NCBI RefSeq assembly: GCF_001540865.1
Contig: NC_033628.1
Location: forward strand, 10,334,069 to 10,398,068
Direction of reading: 5' to 3'
DNA: 64,000 nt
Origin: Ananas comosus
Taxonomy: Eukaryota; Streptophyta; Magnoliopsida; Poales; Bromeliaceae
Part shown: positions 36,402 through 49,988 of the stretch, one piece after another
How positions within the stretch are numbered: the first letter of the stretch is position 1
Layout: each line of letters begins with the position of its first letter
Notes under the pieces: model-generated
What the model was told of the DNA's origin: nothing
Seen by the model: only the letters and a program-made list of their open reading frames with translations
Database searches by the model: none
Made by a program: the position numbers and the translations under genes

Positions 36402-37857
36402 GAAAGATGAGGGACTGAAATTGAAAATGCCTTAATTTTGGGGGGTTTTCAGAATTAATCGAAATCTTTGTAGAGATGCTAAAGTTTGGTGTCTTTGCGG
36501 AGAGGGTGAGCGTTACATTTTATGGGGGAGGGGTGGTTTCCTTTCAAGGAAAGGAGTTAATTTTCGTGCAAAGATGAGGAATAAAAAGGGGACAAAAAGA
36601 GGGAGTCTCATTGTAGGAAAGAGATCTCGGTGGTGATGGAAACGTATTTGGAGAGGAGATTTTATATGGGTATTTTTGTTAAACATCCTTTTTTGGGTTT
36701 CATAGTTAATTAGGTTACAAATTTTTGTTAAATTGTATGTATGGTTGAATTGGGCATTAGTGATTTAATTAATTAAATTTTATTCGGTATAAAGCGGCTT
36801 AAATTATTACATTTAAAAATGTTGTCAATTTGGTAAAATTTTTTAATTTATTTAATTAAAATTAATTAATTTGGAAAAAATAAGAGTTAAGAGAATATCA
36901 ATCAAAAAGAGTAAATTTTGTTACAACATAATTCACAACTCACAAGAAGAGATGAGATTTTTGTTTTATTTTATTTTTTTATCCCATATGTTGCTCCATT
37001 TAGAGCAAGTCGGAATTAAGACACAAACGGGGTGAATCCCATGGCGGAAAGGGTCCCCTACCTCCCGTTCTTCTTTTTTTTTGTTTGATCGAAATATATT
37101 TATAATCGATTAATTTTAATCTTATATTTAACCCCCACCTATCTCTTCATTCACGGCAGAGTGAATGTTTGACGGATCAAAACGGATCAAATGAAGATTG
37201 AGATCTGTGGCCTCTTACTTTATTTACTTGATGTATCAATATGGATTTGAAAAAAAAAATATTTTTCTATATTTTTTATTTCCACTTACAGACTCATTTG
37301 AAGTGAATTGGGATAGAAGCTCCACTTACAAACTTATTTTTCTCTTTTTGTTATTTCCTCAATTAAATTTTTTGTTAAATCAATAATAAAATTAAAATCA
37401 CAGGGTATTAAAGTAAAAATTCGGTAAATCACATGGTACTAAAATGAATATTCGATAAACCATAGAGGAGACATCTGAAATTTTTTATATATAATTTAAC
37501 AAAGAGTTAACGAAGATACTAACAAAAAGAGAAAAATAAAATCATAGAATATTAAAATGATATACTTTAAACCGTATGGTACTAAAGTGGGAAAACGTGA
37601 AACCACAAGGGGCGCTATTTAAAGTTTGCCCTAAAAATTAATTTAAATATTGTTAGCGAGTTATGCTTACTTAATAAGCAACGCTAAGATCCAAATTTGT
37701 ACGAATATCTTAATTATCGGCGGTTAGTACGCAGGAATATAAAGCTCATCATTTTGTCCAGTAGAGAAAGTTTTCTACGTCATGTGTTTATTACTTTTCA
37801 GAGAAATCTTACCAATTATATCTGGCATCAGAGGAGGCTAGTCATGGAAAGCAAGAT
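36402..37857. other. Upstream flank of the GH28 gene, no gene seen
   Basis: G-rich near 36500-36620, then AT-rich. A diverged piece near 37400-37630 (GGTACTAAAATGAA and GGTACTAAAGTGGG) resembles the inverted-repeat element at 38737-39095. Confidence 0.45.
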
Positions 37858-38695
37858 TCTATGGCTGTGTTTGGTTCGGATATAAGTAAGAACTACTAGT
37901 TCCAGGGATAGGTACAAGTTCAGGTATAAGCAGGAATTAGACCAATTTTACGTTTAGATAAAAATTAAGTTATTCTTAGGAATAAGGTAAATAGTGTTTG
38001 GATGGTTAGATTGGAACAAGAGGAATAAGAGTTATAATTTGAAATTAAAATTATATTATGTAATTAGTTAACATCAAAATATTACTTAAAAATAAATAAA
38101 AAATTAATTATTAATAATTAATTATAAATAATAATAATTATTATTTAATAATTAATTATAAATAATAAAATAATAACATTGATTATCTAATTAATAATAA
38201 TATTTTATATAAATAATATTATTATTATTAATTATTAATATAATAATAATTAATAATAATATCGATTATCTAAATTATTAGAAAATAATTATATAATAAT
38301 TTCATGTAATAAATAATAATAATAATTATTAATTATGTAATAAATATAATAAATAATCATGAATATGAATATTAATATTAATAATTAATTAATAAATAAT
38401 AAATTTAATTATTATTAAATTATATAAATAATAAATAATGATTTAAATATATAATAGATTAATTATATTTACTGTTATTAAAATTAAATATTAGAATTTC
38501 AATTAATCTTTGTTCTCAATCATAACAACTTATTCCAAGAACAGTAGGACAGCCAGCTCCAGCCTATACGCAAGCTTGTTCAGAGTCTCGAGAATACTGT
38601 CGCCGAAGAACCAAACATGCGCGTTGGGAACAAAGGGGGGGGGGGGAACAAGAGCTTATTCCCTCCTTGTTCCTGAACCAAACGCTACCTATAAG
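37858..38695. mobile_element. MITE-like element with AT-only centre
   Basis: The left end GGCTGTGTTTGGTTCGGAT and right end (TTCCTGAACCAAACGCTAC) are inverted complements. The middle (about 38090-38470) is almost pure A/T built of AAT/ATT words. A G-run of 11 lies near 38635. Confidence 0.55.
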
Positions 38696-38736
38696 ATCTA
38701 CAAGATTCATACGAGATAGTGTAGGATGTATTTATA

Positions 38737-39095
38737 TTTAGGGTAAACTTCAAATGTCATTTTTGTGGCTTCGCACTTTTTTATTTTAGTATCATGTGAT
38801 TTAAAATGTATCAAGTTAGTATTTTGTAGTTTCGTTTTTATTTTTTCATCAGCTTTTTCGTTCATATTTCGTTAAATTATATACAAAAAAAACTTCAGAT
38901 ACCCCATTTAGATTTATCGAATATTCACTTTAATAACCTTTAATTTTAACTTTGTTACTGATTTAACGAAAAAAAATTAGTAAAATCGATAATAAAAAAA
39001 TAAAAATGAAACCACATGATACTAAATTGAGAAAGTGCACTAAATTGATACACTTTAAAATATAGGGTACTAAAATGAAAAGGTTTTATGAAAAT
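38737..39095. mobile_element. Inverted-repeat element, AT-rich
   Basis: The left arm (TTTTATTTTAGTATCATGTG) and right arm (CACATGATACTAAATTGAG, then GGTACTAAAATGAAAAGG) are inverted complements. Diverged relatives lie near 37400-37630 and 43480-43680. Confidence 0.6.
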
Positions 39096-41160
39096 TGTTA
39101 TACTATTTTTTCATAAAATATAAAAAAGTAAAATAAAAAAAAAAACTTTTTCTTAGAATCAAATGGACAAAAAATTGGAAAAAAAAAATATCACGCAAAA
39201 CTTTTTTTGCAAGAAAATCCTTTTCTATACTTCTCATAGGAATCAAATAACCAACTAATGAAGCTCCTACCTCAATCTATCTCTAATGGGCGGTAGATGA
39301 AAACCAAAAATAAGAAAAGAAATAAATCGTTTCGAATCTATTCCGATCTACTAAGAAAATAAAGTACAAGTCGGGAGACAAGAGACCCATTCCTTCTCTT
39401 GATTTATTCTGATCACTTAAAAAATAGTCAAAAATTCGTTCCAGTTCCAGCCTAAGTTGTAAGTGGAGGCAAGAAATAAGTTAAAAATAAACATGTCCCA
39501 AATCCGACCCGATCTACCAAGAAAATATAGCGAAAAGTAAGAAATCCCTTCCGCCCTTTCTTAATCACTAGATTAAACGAAAAGGAAGAAAAAAAAATAA
39601 ATTCGAAAGGTGGCCTTACAATAATTGGACAATAAGTGCTTCAACTTTGTAGCACTGAACCAACCTATAATATTGGTTTATGAGAACCTGTCTAGTGCAT
39701 CGAAATTTAAAAAATAATTAAAAAAAAAAATCTCTTGTAGTAAAAGTCATTCTCTCCTATTCCTTCTCTTCTTCGACCTTTTACTATCATTTTTGCACAT
39801 TGGGTATCTTTTGTTTCTATAATATGGCTCACTAACAAAGAAGAATAAAAATAAAAAATAAAAAATAAAAAATAAAAAAAAGAGCATTATTTGAGAAGGC
39901 ACTTTCATTACTAGAATCAAATTGGAAATGTGTTCTTTTTCGGAGAAGCAAATGGTTTGTTAACCCTTCCTCGCATGGTCACGGGCACTTTTACCAACTT
40001 ATCCAAACTGGTGTATAGGCCCCCGAGCCCCTTCTATCCTACTGCTCATTCCCCCGCGTGAGCATTTTTGATCTCCAATCTCCAACATATTTTTCTTTTT
40101 AGAAAAATGTAACACACTATTTGTTTTATTTATTAGAAAAATAAATTAAGCTATAAGAGCGAGATAATAGATTTCTATAAAAAATGAAGAGAAAAAAAGT
40201 TTTATTAGAATTTAGGACAGTTTCGCTTAACTTAGAGAAGTTTTTTCAGTGGATCACCAATTGGAAACTTCTTTACAGCCCAAATAACCCACCAACTAGC
40301 TTTTGATCCAATTAATCGATTGCGTGCATGTTGTGTACTTTTCCTTGTCATCTACTTATTCCAGATAAATCTCACATCATCTCTCAGGAATCTTCTGCAT
40401 GTTTCGACGTGACAATGTTAGACTCAGTGCTTGTTTAGTCACTCTGGAGCTATACCCTATCAAAATCGAGAGTTCCGTCCATACGATGTGGCTTGACTTC
40501 GCACTTGTCGAGGGTGAAGTCGCGAGTTCGTGCCATATGCGAACTCGCAGCCTCGTGAGATGGATTCGGGTCTGCGGGTCGTGTTGGTCCCACAAAAGTC
40601 AAGTTCCGCAATTCCATCCAAAAGCCGGCAAACTCTGATTATGAAAACTCAGCCACTTCAACCCCGACTTCATCAAAACAAACATACCCTTAGCCCACTC
40701 TTTTGATTGATAAAATATAACGACCAGCCCATTAATATTGGAAATTGATTGGTTTTAAACTATTGGGTTAAAATGCTTAACTAAATTATTATTATTGAAG
40801 TATATGTATATATATATATATACACACACATCATTTTCTTTTAAAATTGTTTTAGGATTTGACGACTTTAAGCCAATCCAATTGCTATTGGAGTTAATCG
40901 AATTTATGTGGCCCAAATATTAAAGCATTCTTTTACACTTCCAAAAGCGCTATAAATTCAAAAACAGTTATAACCGTCGGGAGAGAAACATATGCTTCTT
41001 CAGTGGCGGTTCTCACTACAAGTTTATAAAATTAGATGGTGAAAAATTAAAAGCATTTTTAAAATTTTCAAACATTTGCTGAACTAGGCCTTAGCCCAAT
41101 TCCTAACTCCTCGAATGAAATATCGGCCCATTTGCGGCCCAAAACCCAGAAGTTTCGGGA
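39096..41160. other. Intergenic, no supported gene
   Basis: A-rich tracts, a SINE tail fragment (40101-40162, minus), a possible MITE at about 40430-40690 and a (TA)n(CA)n microsatellite near 40800-40830. Frames at 40377-40638 overlap the possible MITE and show no domain. Confidence 0.45.
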
Positions 41161-41211
41161 GTGTTCTCGGTCGTCATCCATCGTCGACACCGAACCCCCG
41201 CTTTCTTAGTA

Positions 41212-41319
41212 ATGGCGATACTTTCCCTCGTCTCCTCCTCTTCTTCTCGCCGCTTGTTGAGATACCGCTCCATTAACGACCTCATACGATCATATTCATC
41301 GGCGTTGTGGGTTATATAA
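41212..41319 (+). CDS. Possible first exon of a small gene with an organelle-type presequence
   Basis: A 35-codon frame (MAILSLVSSSSSRRLLRY...) rich in Ser and Arg, with RSYSS. It looks like a mitochondrial presequence. The stop at 41317-41319 is 8 bases before a good donor (TTCAG|GTACTC at 41327/41328). Either splicing uses another donor, the frame is only part of a leader, or there is an error. It may belong with the frame at 42621-42965. I do not recognise the family. Confidence 0.3.
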   Translation: MAILSLVSSSSSRRLLRYRSINDLIRSYSSALWVI

Positions 41320-42620
41320 CGCTTCAGGTACTCACGCGTTCTCCTTTTCTCTCACCATCAGATTTAACCAAAAGAAAAAGTTTTATGCTGTAAAAGCGGT
41401 GAAATTTTTTTTGGATATGTATTGTAGTATTCATGGCTCTACGGGTAAATAGTGTTGAATATAAATTTAAGCTAATTATTTGTTTTAATGAATTTATAAT
41501 TGCAAAAATTGTATGAAATATACTAACTAAATCTCAAACCAAATTAATTGAGAGGTTGGATAGTAAAATCAAACTTTTGGAGGGTTCGGCATAGTCGATG
41601 CAAAATGATTCATAGTGCGGATAAGGTTTGTATGTTTGTACCATATGAAAATAAAAAACTCTGTTATTTGATAGTTTAAGTTTTCGGAGGACAACCACTG
41701 TTTCTCGATATCATAACATCTTCGGCCTATGAAATGGCCTCGAGCTCAGACGCGATGGAAATGTTGAATATAAATATTAAAAACATCGTTCTCGGTAGCT
41801 GAAGCTTTTGGTGGAAAGTGGTTGTTTTGTTTTATTTAACAATTGGCGCCTAATCTGGCTGTTGTAACTTGTAACTGCACATAGTTGACGTAAACAATCA
41901 ATTTTGTCTCACGGTTAGGGTGATACAAAATGGTGTCTTCGATCTTTTAATAGGCCCTAGACGTTGTTCCATTTAATTAATGTGGCTATGGTTTTAATTT
42001 ATACGACAGTTCGTAACAAGTGACATGATTCAACACCTGTTCTCCGAAGGTTGCACAGATATAGTGTGAATAAGCGTTTTGGGACAAGAACAACCAGAGG
42101 ATGCGGCAGTATATCTGATTATCTTGTTATGGAATAAGTATAGATACAATCTCCAATCAGAACAGTAGCAGCAAACTTGTGCAGAAACTTCTTCACATGA
42201 GAAAAAGCTGCGGCACATTGATTCTTTTGGCAGCAGAATGGGGCATAATAGGGGTATGAATTAGAAGAAGAGAGAAGTATCAGAAGGAGAAAACACCTTA
42301 AATAATATTAGACACAACTACGACGAATAATGGTTTTATGAAAACTTGTATCGCCAGCGGTATTGTTAATACATGAAAGATTCATAACGCTGCTGTATGT
42401 GAACAGTAGGAGGTTAACCCATGATCTCACAGAACTAATTAAGAGAGCTTCGATCTGATTCATACCGTGACGGCTGATTTTTGTTATTAGTCACTTCATC
42501 ACCTGCTGTAGCTTGTTAATTGCTGGATTACAAATATGTTGCAGTTATTCATTGTAGGGTGCGCGTGGCTTATACTTAATATTCAGCAAAAGAGAAAGCA
42601 GAGGAGAAAAAACAACATCA

Positions 42621-42965
42621 ATGAGGGGAGCCGCCAAATTGCCTGTGCAGAATATAATCAAGCAAATCTGCCCCAGGACTGGAACATGCAGTACTGCCGA
42701 ACTATTCTTTTCTGACAATGTTTTTCACCTCCTGTACGGTTTCTGTTGCTCTTTTTCTGATCGAAACAACTATTACGCAGGGGTGATGACCGTCTCGACC
42801 CCGCAAAGACATGAAAGGAATGAGCTTCGGGAAGTAGATTGCATAAAAAATGAACACGTCGAACAACTAGTAGCCTTCGACAAGCCACGGATGCCGCCTG
42901 TTCTCGGTCCCCTGATTATTTACTCATTGCTGGAGATGTCAAGTAATAGTCGAGATGATAAGTAA
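42621..42965 (+). CDS. Possible last exon of an unrecognised small plant protein
   Basis: An open frame of 114 codons, open back to an acceptor-like TTGTAG at 42552-42557. Its last 60 codons (from ATG at 42786) look coding by composition: polar start (STPQRHERNELREVDCIKNEHVEQ kind of sequence), then KPRMPPVLGPLIIYSLLEM. A 3' splice site-like TTACGCAG lies near 42780, so the true exon may start there. Transcript support is needed to set its limits. No function is assigned. Confidence 0.35.
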   Translation: MRGAAKLPVQNIIKQICPRTGTCSTAELFFSDNVFHLLYGFCCSFSDRNNYYAGVMTVSTPQRHERNELREVDCIKNEHVEQLVAFDKPRMPPVLGPLIIYSLLEMSSNSRDDK

Positions 42966-44185
42966 CTTAAACTGGTATAGCAACACATGTTTTCTTTATC
43001 TTATCATGTTGCATTGAAATAAAACTTTTCCGTAATTCATATGATTTTTTGCAGGATATGGACACGCAGAACTTAGTACTCGAGCTGCACCATGGATTGT
43101 ATGATAGATAATTGCATCGGTCATATTGAAAAAATCGGAGTTGTTGTCGCTGTTAGAGTGTTACTCATAGTTTACTTGGTTTGGAGTGTATGCCAGTAAG
43201 TGCTAGGTGTATGAACCCTCAGCTGTATAATGCATAACTGAGATGTGGATAATTTCAGCTTTTCCTGAAATATTCAGAATAATTGTTGCTCTGTGTGTTC
43301 TGAATGGCCAATCCTTGGTTTAAGTAGGCTTGCTGAGTGAGGGGAAGAGAATGCAAACTCTTTATTCTTTGAACTGCATATTTTAGCAGTTGCTTGGAGT
43401 TGATATCTTTGATGGGTGAAGATTTAGTAAAGCCTGGTGCTGCCAATGTGATAAATACCCTTTTTTTCTGGGTGAACTTCAATTCAATTTCCACTTTCGT
43501 GGTTTAGCTTATTTTTATTTTGTCATTCTGTCGTTCAAATGATTGTACTTACTTATCTTGTAGTTTATTTTTATTTTATCAAAAAAGTTTGTTGCCAAAT
43601 AGGATAGTAAAGTAAAAAAGTTTTGAAGATCATGAGATGATATCCTATTGAACAATATGTTGTGACAGTGAAATAAAAATAAGATTACAAACTAGTTAAA
43701 TATAATTAAGTAAATAAATAAATAAATATTAGTATGTTTAAAACAGATATTTGGATATTAGACAATAAAAAATTAAAATATTTAAATTTTAGATATTTAG
43801 CTTAAAAGTACTATTAGACACCGAGTCAAGTTCTTTAAAGTTCAAATATCTCTTTTTGCTAAATTTTCTATACTTCTGAAATAATCTTATTTCTTTATAA
43901 AAAAAAAACTAATGTCAAATTATTATTATTATTTTTATTAAAGTTGCTACTAAGCCTTACAATCTCTGAATAATCTTCTCAAGAATCTTCATACAAGGCA
44001 GAATTTGTAGAGATTTTTTTATTATTACTTGGCAACAAATTTGTATATATTTCTTTTTCCCTTTTTATTTGTTTCTTTCTTTTATTTTTATTTACATCTA
44101 TCAGAATTATGAAAGCACACCCCTTTTTTTATTCTCTTTTCTTCTTACTATTTATTCTTTTTTTTTTTTTACTTTTATTTTTTAG
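42966..44185. other. Intergenic, no gene seen
   Basis: Probable 3' UTR of the small gene at first, then a diverged repeat piece (43480-43680) and AT-rich sequence. Confidence 0.4.
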
Positions 44186-44551
44186 ATAAATTGCACATTT
44201 AGTCCCCAAACTCTAAGGCAGGTAATATGTGGTACCCAAACTTTAATTTATTGTAATTTCTGACTGGAACATTAAAATTGTTGTATCAAATCAATTTAAT
44301 TGACTGAATATTAATTTAGTGTTACTGAAAAAGTGATGTAATAGTATTGTGATCGGTGATGTTGCCAATAATTAAAATATAATATTATTTTTATGTCACC
44401 GAAGTGTTAATATTTAATAAATTAAATTAGATCGTAAAATTCGATTCTAACCATTTTAAAAGTTGAAACCAAAAAGTATAATAAATTAAAGTTTAAGGAC
44501 CAAATTGTCATTTGCATTGTAGTTTGAGGAACAAACATACAATTTACCCTA
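44186..44551. mobile_element. Inverted-repeat element with 'phasi-like' fold-back arms
   Basis: The left arm (AGATAAATTGCACATTTAGT, CCAAACTTTAATTTATTGTA) and right arm (AATAAATTAAAGTTTAAGGAC, ACAATTTACCCT) are inverted complements. Partial relatives occur near 50546-50748, 56250-56560 and 56935-57250. It lies upstream of the deSI gene. Confidence 0.6.
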
Positions 44552-44970
44552 TTACGTGTAGTCTTGGTTTAACTGCGTTATTACGATTCCGATGTCGCTT
44601 CATCATTTGCGAGTCGTGATGAAAATTTTTGTTTCAATCCCAACCGTTGCATTTTCGTACAACCTCCGCACACACAATCTTCTTCAGACCGTTAATATTC
44701 AGCCACGTGCCGATGTTGGATTTAAATAATACAACCTTGCTTTCAGCGGATCCGGTTCACTCCTCCTCGGAAAAAAAAAAAGGAAAAAAAAAACACGGAG
44801 AAGAAATAGAGGCCGCCGGAGTCGGTGGTGGTGGGATTGGGGGAACAAGAAACAGGCGGAGAAGTCGGCGCCGTGTCACAGCTCTATACAACGTTTTCTT
44901 AGAAACTCGGCGCCGTATTCTCTCTCCATATTCTAGAATTCTCAAGAAAGAAGAAGAAGAAGACGAAGAG

Positions 44971-44975
<5 letters not shown>

Positions 44976-45001
<26 letters not shown>
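44976..45001. repeat. (GA)n in the leader of the deSI gene
   Basis: A GA run ending 10 bases before the deSI start codon. Confidence 0.9.
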
Positions 45002-45006
<5 letters not shown>

Positions 45007-45010
45007 AGGG

Positions 45011-48000
45011 ATGAAGGAGGTGATGTTGCATGTGTACGATGTGACGAATAGCGATTCGGAGAAGACGAACAGTACGATTCTCCAAATCAATCGCATCTTC
45101 AAGGATCGAATCGGCCTCGGCGGGATCTTCCACAGCGCCGTTCAGGTTCTCGATCCAAACCCTAACTTTCAATTTTGCTTTTTTGTTTATTTTAGACCAC
45201 AAGAAGCTTCAAATTTGCTCTAGGGTTTGGTAGATCTAGGGCTTTTAAAGCATCGTTCGAGTTCGATTTGAGGACTCTCGGTAGTTTCTTTTGTGAGATC
45301 TCCTTTAAAGGTGATGCTGATTTTGTCGAGGACATAGGGAGAAGATCGTAGAGTACTTGTGAACATTGTTGATGAAATGTGCGTTGAGATTCTTGATATT
45401 AATGTAAGGGGGATGGGATATATATATTTTGGGTATTTTGCAATTATTTGTTGGTTTTGTAGGCTAAACCTAGGATCAGTTTGAACTTCTGATGTGAGAT
45501 AGGGAAAGTAAAAATTACTGTTACTTTCTAGAAAAATGGGGAAGAGCATAAAAAAGGGAAAAGAGTGTTTACGCAGCTTGCGATTGTTTGTAATTAGATC
45601 CAAATAGTGTGAAGTACTATGATGCTTTCCTTATAGACATTCTCTTTTGTGAACAAATATATGGTTAGCTATTTACTATCAATAATGCATCAATTCCAAA
45701 AATAGAATGATGATGGAGTTCAATCGTGACAATTGGCGCAATGTTGTAATATCAATAATACATAGCATAAAAGGACCAAAAGAATTTTGTTCTTTCAGTT
45801 TTCACCCTCCGCACGTGAAAAGGAGATATAAAGACTATACTATAATGACCTTGGGCAGCATAAAGGTGTATGATGTCCGGCTTCTGATTAGTGTATTATC
45901 ACTTTCTCAGAGTACTTAACCTTTTCTTGCTCATGTGACAATCTGTTGGATGCATTGTGATCATTATCCTCAAAATTTTGTATCTTTATAATGTAGTAAG
46001 GGAACATCTGGTTCGATTTTCCTTTTTGGTATTGATTGACTGAAACGAACATCCACCTTAACAGGTATATGGAGAAGAAGAATGGTCATTTGGGTATTGT
46101 GAACATGGTAGTGGAGTTTTTAGTTGTCCACCAGGTAAAAATCCTATGTATACATACCGTGAGTGCATTGTGCTAGGAGAGACCGACTGTTCTATCTTGA
46201 AAGTGAATCAAATCTTGCGGGAACTCGGGAGAGAATGGCCTGGTAATTCCTATGATCTTCTATCAAAGAACTGCAACCACTTCTGTGATGCTTTCTGCGA
46301 GAGGCTTGGCGTGCCTAAACTTCCAGGTGATGAATGTTTCAGCCTTGATTTCAGATGCATTTGACACCGTGAACTTTACCCTCTGTCACATTGCTCGGGA
46401 TTTGTTTTTGGTGCATATCACTCTGATTTTTTTTTTGATATAATTCTACAGACGTTTTATTTAGATATATGTCGTGGCATGTATCAGATTCTTTTTGCAT
46501 GTCTGATATTGAACGCAATCAGCTTTTTTCTATGATTCTTATAAAGGGTTGTACGATTAGCTGGTGCTTTGACGGCAATTCAATTGCAATTTTAATGCAT
46601 AGTTCTCTAGGGCTTCAGCTGCAGTGACAGTTGGTTTGTACCTAACAATCCCTATTGCCAGTCTTGTCTGCATTAGAAGGGTTTATAGCTTTTTGCATCT
46701 GCATTTCGCCTCTCGTTGTTTTATATTGTCAATGCGATGGCAGCACACTGTGTGTTTTGTTGTCTTCAACTCTTTTAGGTGGAACTGAATGAATAGAAGA
46801 ACAACTTCCCTCCGAAAAAGCATAGGAGGATGATCAGTTTATCTTATGGCCTTGATGTTTTTAATTGAATAGTTTGTGTAGCGATGCTATTGGAAAATTT
46901 AAAGCTAAGCCAGAAAAAATCTAGAATTTCTGTCAAGGTGTTTTAGTCTGAATCTGCATGTACTGTACAACCCGTCATTTCACAAAGTTCCATTTTCTTT
47001 TGAATTCTATTGGCTTTTGCTTGTATTTTTAATTGTGGACTTGCCTAGTCAGTGTATACCCTTATAGCATATAAAACTAGCAAATCATTTGTGGTGGTAA
47101 GATGGCACCTGTATTCTTATGCATGCCGCATGTTCTTTTTTAAATATTTTTGCAACTTCTACAAGTAGTTTTATACTATCTTCTAGTTATATTTGCAATC
47201 TAGAGTGGGCTATTAGTTATAATGTCTTGTGTTCCCACTCTACGTTATAATTATTGGGCACTCACTGTAGCTTCATGATTGGACATTTCTAATTTTTGTG
47301 GTCATTTGCAACTTGCAGGATGGGTTAACCGTTTTGCTAATGCTGGTGATACTGCCATGGTAGTTGCAGGGAATACAGCATACCGGGTGGGAATCTCATC
47401 CTTCTTTTTTGTGTACTGCAAAATTTCTGCCGCATTTGCTATTTATGTCTTTCAACAAGAGCCAATTCTATTCTTGTAGACAGCATAGATTAGGCTTGTC
47501 GCCATGCGTTGTTCAGTTGATTTGTGACTTGGAAGTTTTACGTTGTCCTAGTAAAGATCAAATGTTTGATTATCAGATCATATGGCTTAGAATATTGCCA
47601 ATTTTGTGAATTTTATCTTCAATCAATTACTCATAATTGAGAGATTTCAAATATTTGCATCTTTTGTTTTATGGCAAGGTTGATGGTAGGACTAAACTTG
47701 TCCTCCTAAGACATAATTTTCTTTTTCTTTTTTTTGAGAAAGTCCACCTAAGACATAATTGACTAACCATTATGCTTGTTAGTGTACATCATTTATTCAA
47801 ATTGTCCACAGATTATGATGGTGGGGCGTAGAATTTACTGGTACATACTTATTCGTGCAGTTCTGACATATGAGCTTGTGTATTCCTATTATCATTGATA
47901 GCACCAGTTCTTGAAATTTGCAATTTTATTTTGATGAGATTTGTTGTTAATTAACTAGAGTGATTCTCCTGCAAGCATGGGAACTCAGAGTCTTGCCTTT

Positions 48001-49424
48001 TGTGTTTGTAACTTTGTATGCTTTATTGTTGCGATGTTGTCCCTACATATAATATCTTATTAATTCAAACTTTTCATGTGGAAACTGTTATCCAGGCCTT
48101 TAAGATGTACTTTTTGCAGCATAGAATGGATCACAAAATTTATTCATCCCCTGGCTGAAAGCCTTCTAGTTTTGTTGGAATTGATTAGGGATTTAGGGCT
48201 TGTAGATATGATGATACAATCTGTATGGTGATTAGTTATGTGGAATTTGGGTTTTCTCTATTACTTATTAAAAAGAGGTTTGACGTTTTACTACATTACA
48301 GAGTCCAAGTAATCCTAATTTTTCAGGATTCCGCAGTCCATCTATGAGGTGATTTATTATATCCAGGACAAATTAGGATCACTTTGTTGGCCGCTTATAG
48401 ACATCTTCTCATGTCTCTCAACAAATATCAACCAAATGCCTCTTGTGTAACCAAGAATAAATATTTTGAATGGCATATTCTAACATTCAAACCGGCACAA
48501 GTGTTTCTGCGATGTGTGGACTTTGCTAAATGCTCTATTTGTAGAAAGAATTGGTTGAGAGATCACATTCATTTGCCAGACCAAATTTAATACGATGCTC
48601 TTTTAGCTTAAAAACTCATGTCTAGAGGATGGAAGTATTTCAGCTTGGGATACTTTGTTGTCAGCCTTTATATGGAGTTAACTTGTATAGAGGTGGTTGT
48701 TACTGATGGTCTGTTATTATTTATGAGTTAATGACTGTGAAGACAGACGTAATCCATTTCATTTATAATTGTGCCTTGTTTAACGTCTTTTGACAACACT
48801 ACGTCTGAGAATGGTTCGTTTTAGATGAAATATGGTAGATCATGGTTTCTCTTTGTGAATGTTTAATCTTTGATGTAAGCTCATTTTCTATCTTTTCTCA
48901 CCTTTTTTGAGATAATAGATGAACTCACTTTAAACATGTTATTTGCGACAACTTGAAATGCTAGCAGAATCTTATCCATCTGCATTGGACATGCATCCAT
49001 TTGTTAGATTTTGCTGCAATTTGACATCCTAGTGTTACCTTATGTCCTCTTAAATAATTTTGTTTTTGGATTTCACCGTTGCCATTGACAAATCTTAAAT
49101 GATTTTGTGTTTGCTGCTACTCTTGGTGCTTTTCAGTTTAGGCAAGCTAAGGCAGAAGTTGTTACTGCAAGCAAAGTGGCGTACAGATTCATGGCTGGTC
49201 TAGCATCGAATTCATCCCCAGCCACCCCCGAGTCCCCAAGCAATGCAAACAGAGGCACCCCCAGGTTCCAGGGCACTTGGTTCAAGAACCTCGTTTCTAC
49301 CGGTGCCGGAGCCGGTGCCAAGCCATCAAGTAGTTCATCAGATCTACCGCTGGAGACTGACGACGACGCCTTACTACTGCAGAGACAGAAATCTACAGAG
49401 CATTCGACAAGAATCGAACCATAG
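45011..49424 (+). CDS. deSI-like protein, PPPDE-family cysteine peptidase
   Basis: PPPDE/DeSI proteins are papain-fold peptidases that remove SUMO or ubiquitin from targets; the substrate here is unknown. Exons: 45011-45145, 46065-46326, 47319-47386 and 49137-49424, joining in frame to 250 residues. The catalytic pair is visible: His41 in GIFHSAVQVYGEEWSFG-type context (FHSAVQVYG) and Cys115 in SKNCNHFCDAFC. Other family marks are ELGREWPGNSYDLLSKNCNHF and PGWVNRFANAG after it. The C-terminal third (from about 165) is Ser/Pro/Gly-rich and probably disordered. The first ATG after the GA-rich leader is used, as the conserved domain begins at residue 2. It resembles the plant At4g17486-like deSI group. 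No damage is seen. Confidence 0.95.
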
Positions 49425-49693
49425 TTTATTTGATGACTTTGTGGAAGCGTCATCAACATTGCTTGTGTGTGTACCAGTAGTAGAAACATTTCTTTACAAC
49501 TAGACCGCGATATTCATACTCGCAGAACTATAAATCCTTCTCTATAGATTCTTTCTACATTATTATTCTCCTTCTTTTGTGCAAGAAAACAAAAACATTG
49601 GATATTAATTCGCGTTACTTGAATGGTAGATTTACACTCACCATCATAACACACATCTGCGGAACTGCTGAAACCTAGTACTGTCGACTTCCA

Positions 49694-49882
49694 TCAAGAG
49701 GGATTTCTGATCAGAATGCGTCCGCCGTAGATGGCTCTCCAGAGCATCGAAGCAATGGAGTGTACAATGGTTGTCGCGATCCGACCCTTGACCTGACCGC
49801 GCTTTGGTACGGGCCTTCTTCTGATGCCGACGCCATCACCAAAAGCAGCCGAAAGCGCAACCCCTGCAGCCGCACTCTTCAT
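49694..49882 (-). CDS. Small basic protein, 62 residues, unrecognised
   Basis: A single-exon frame starting MKSAAAGVALSAAFGDG, with a basic centre (IRRRPVPKRGQVKGRI) and a weakly hydrophobic segment after it. Composition is balanced and codon-like compared with the AT-rich surroundings. A TATA box (CTATATATAG at 49989-49998, minus strand) lies about 110 bases before the ATG, giving a leader of about 75 bases. It is convergent with the deSI gene. I do not recognise the family; the Ala-rich start could be a targeting signal. Confidence 0.5.
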   Translation of the reverse strand: MKSAAAGVALSAAFGDGVGIRRRPVPKRGQVKGRIATTIVHSIASMLWRAIYGGRILIRNPS

Positions 49883-49988
49883 CGTCCGAGGGTGGAGGCA
49901 AGCAGTAATGAAGACAAGGAGAGATGAACTTGTTATTGAAGTATTACTATGATGGTGGACTTAATGCAGGCTCATTACTTCTAATGAT

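Noticed and set aside
44629..45051. 140-codon frame overlapping the deSI start
   Set aside because: Covers the GA-rich leader in another frame; the deSI frame has splice-joined conserved domains.
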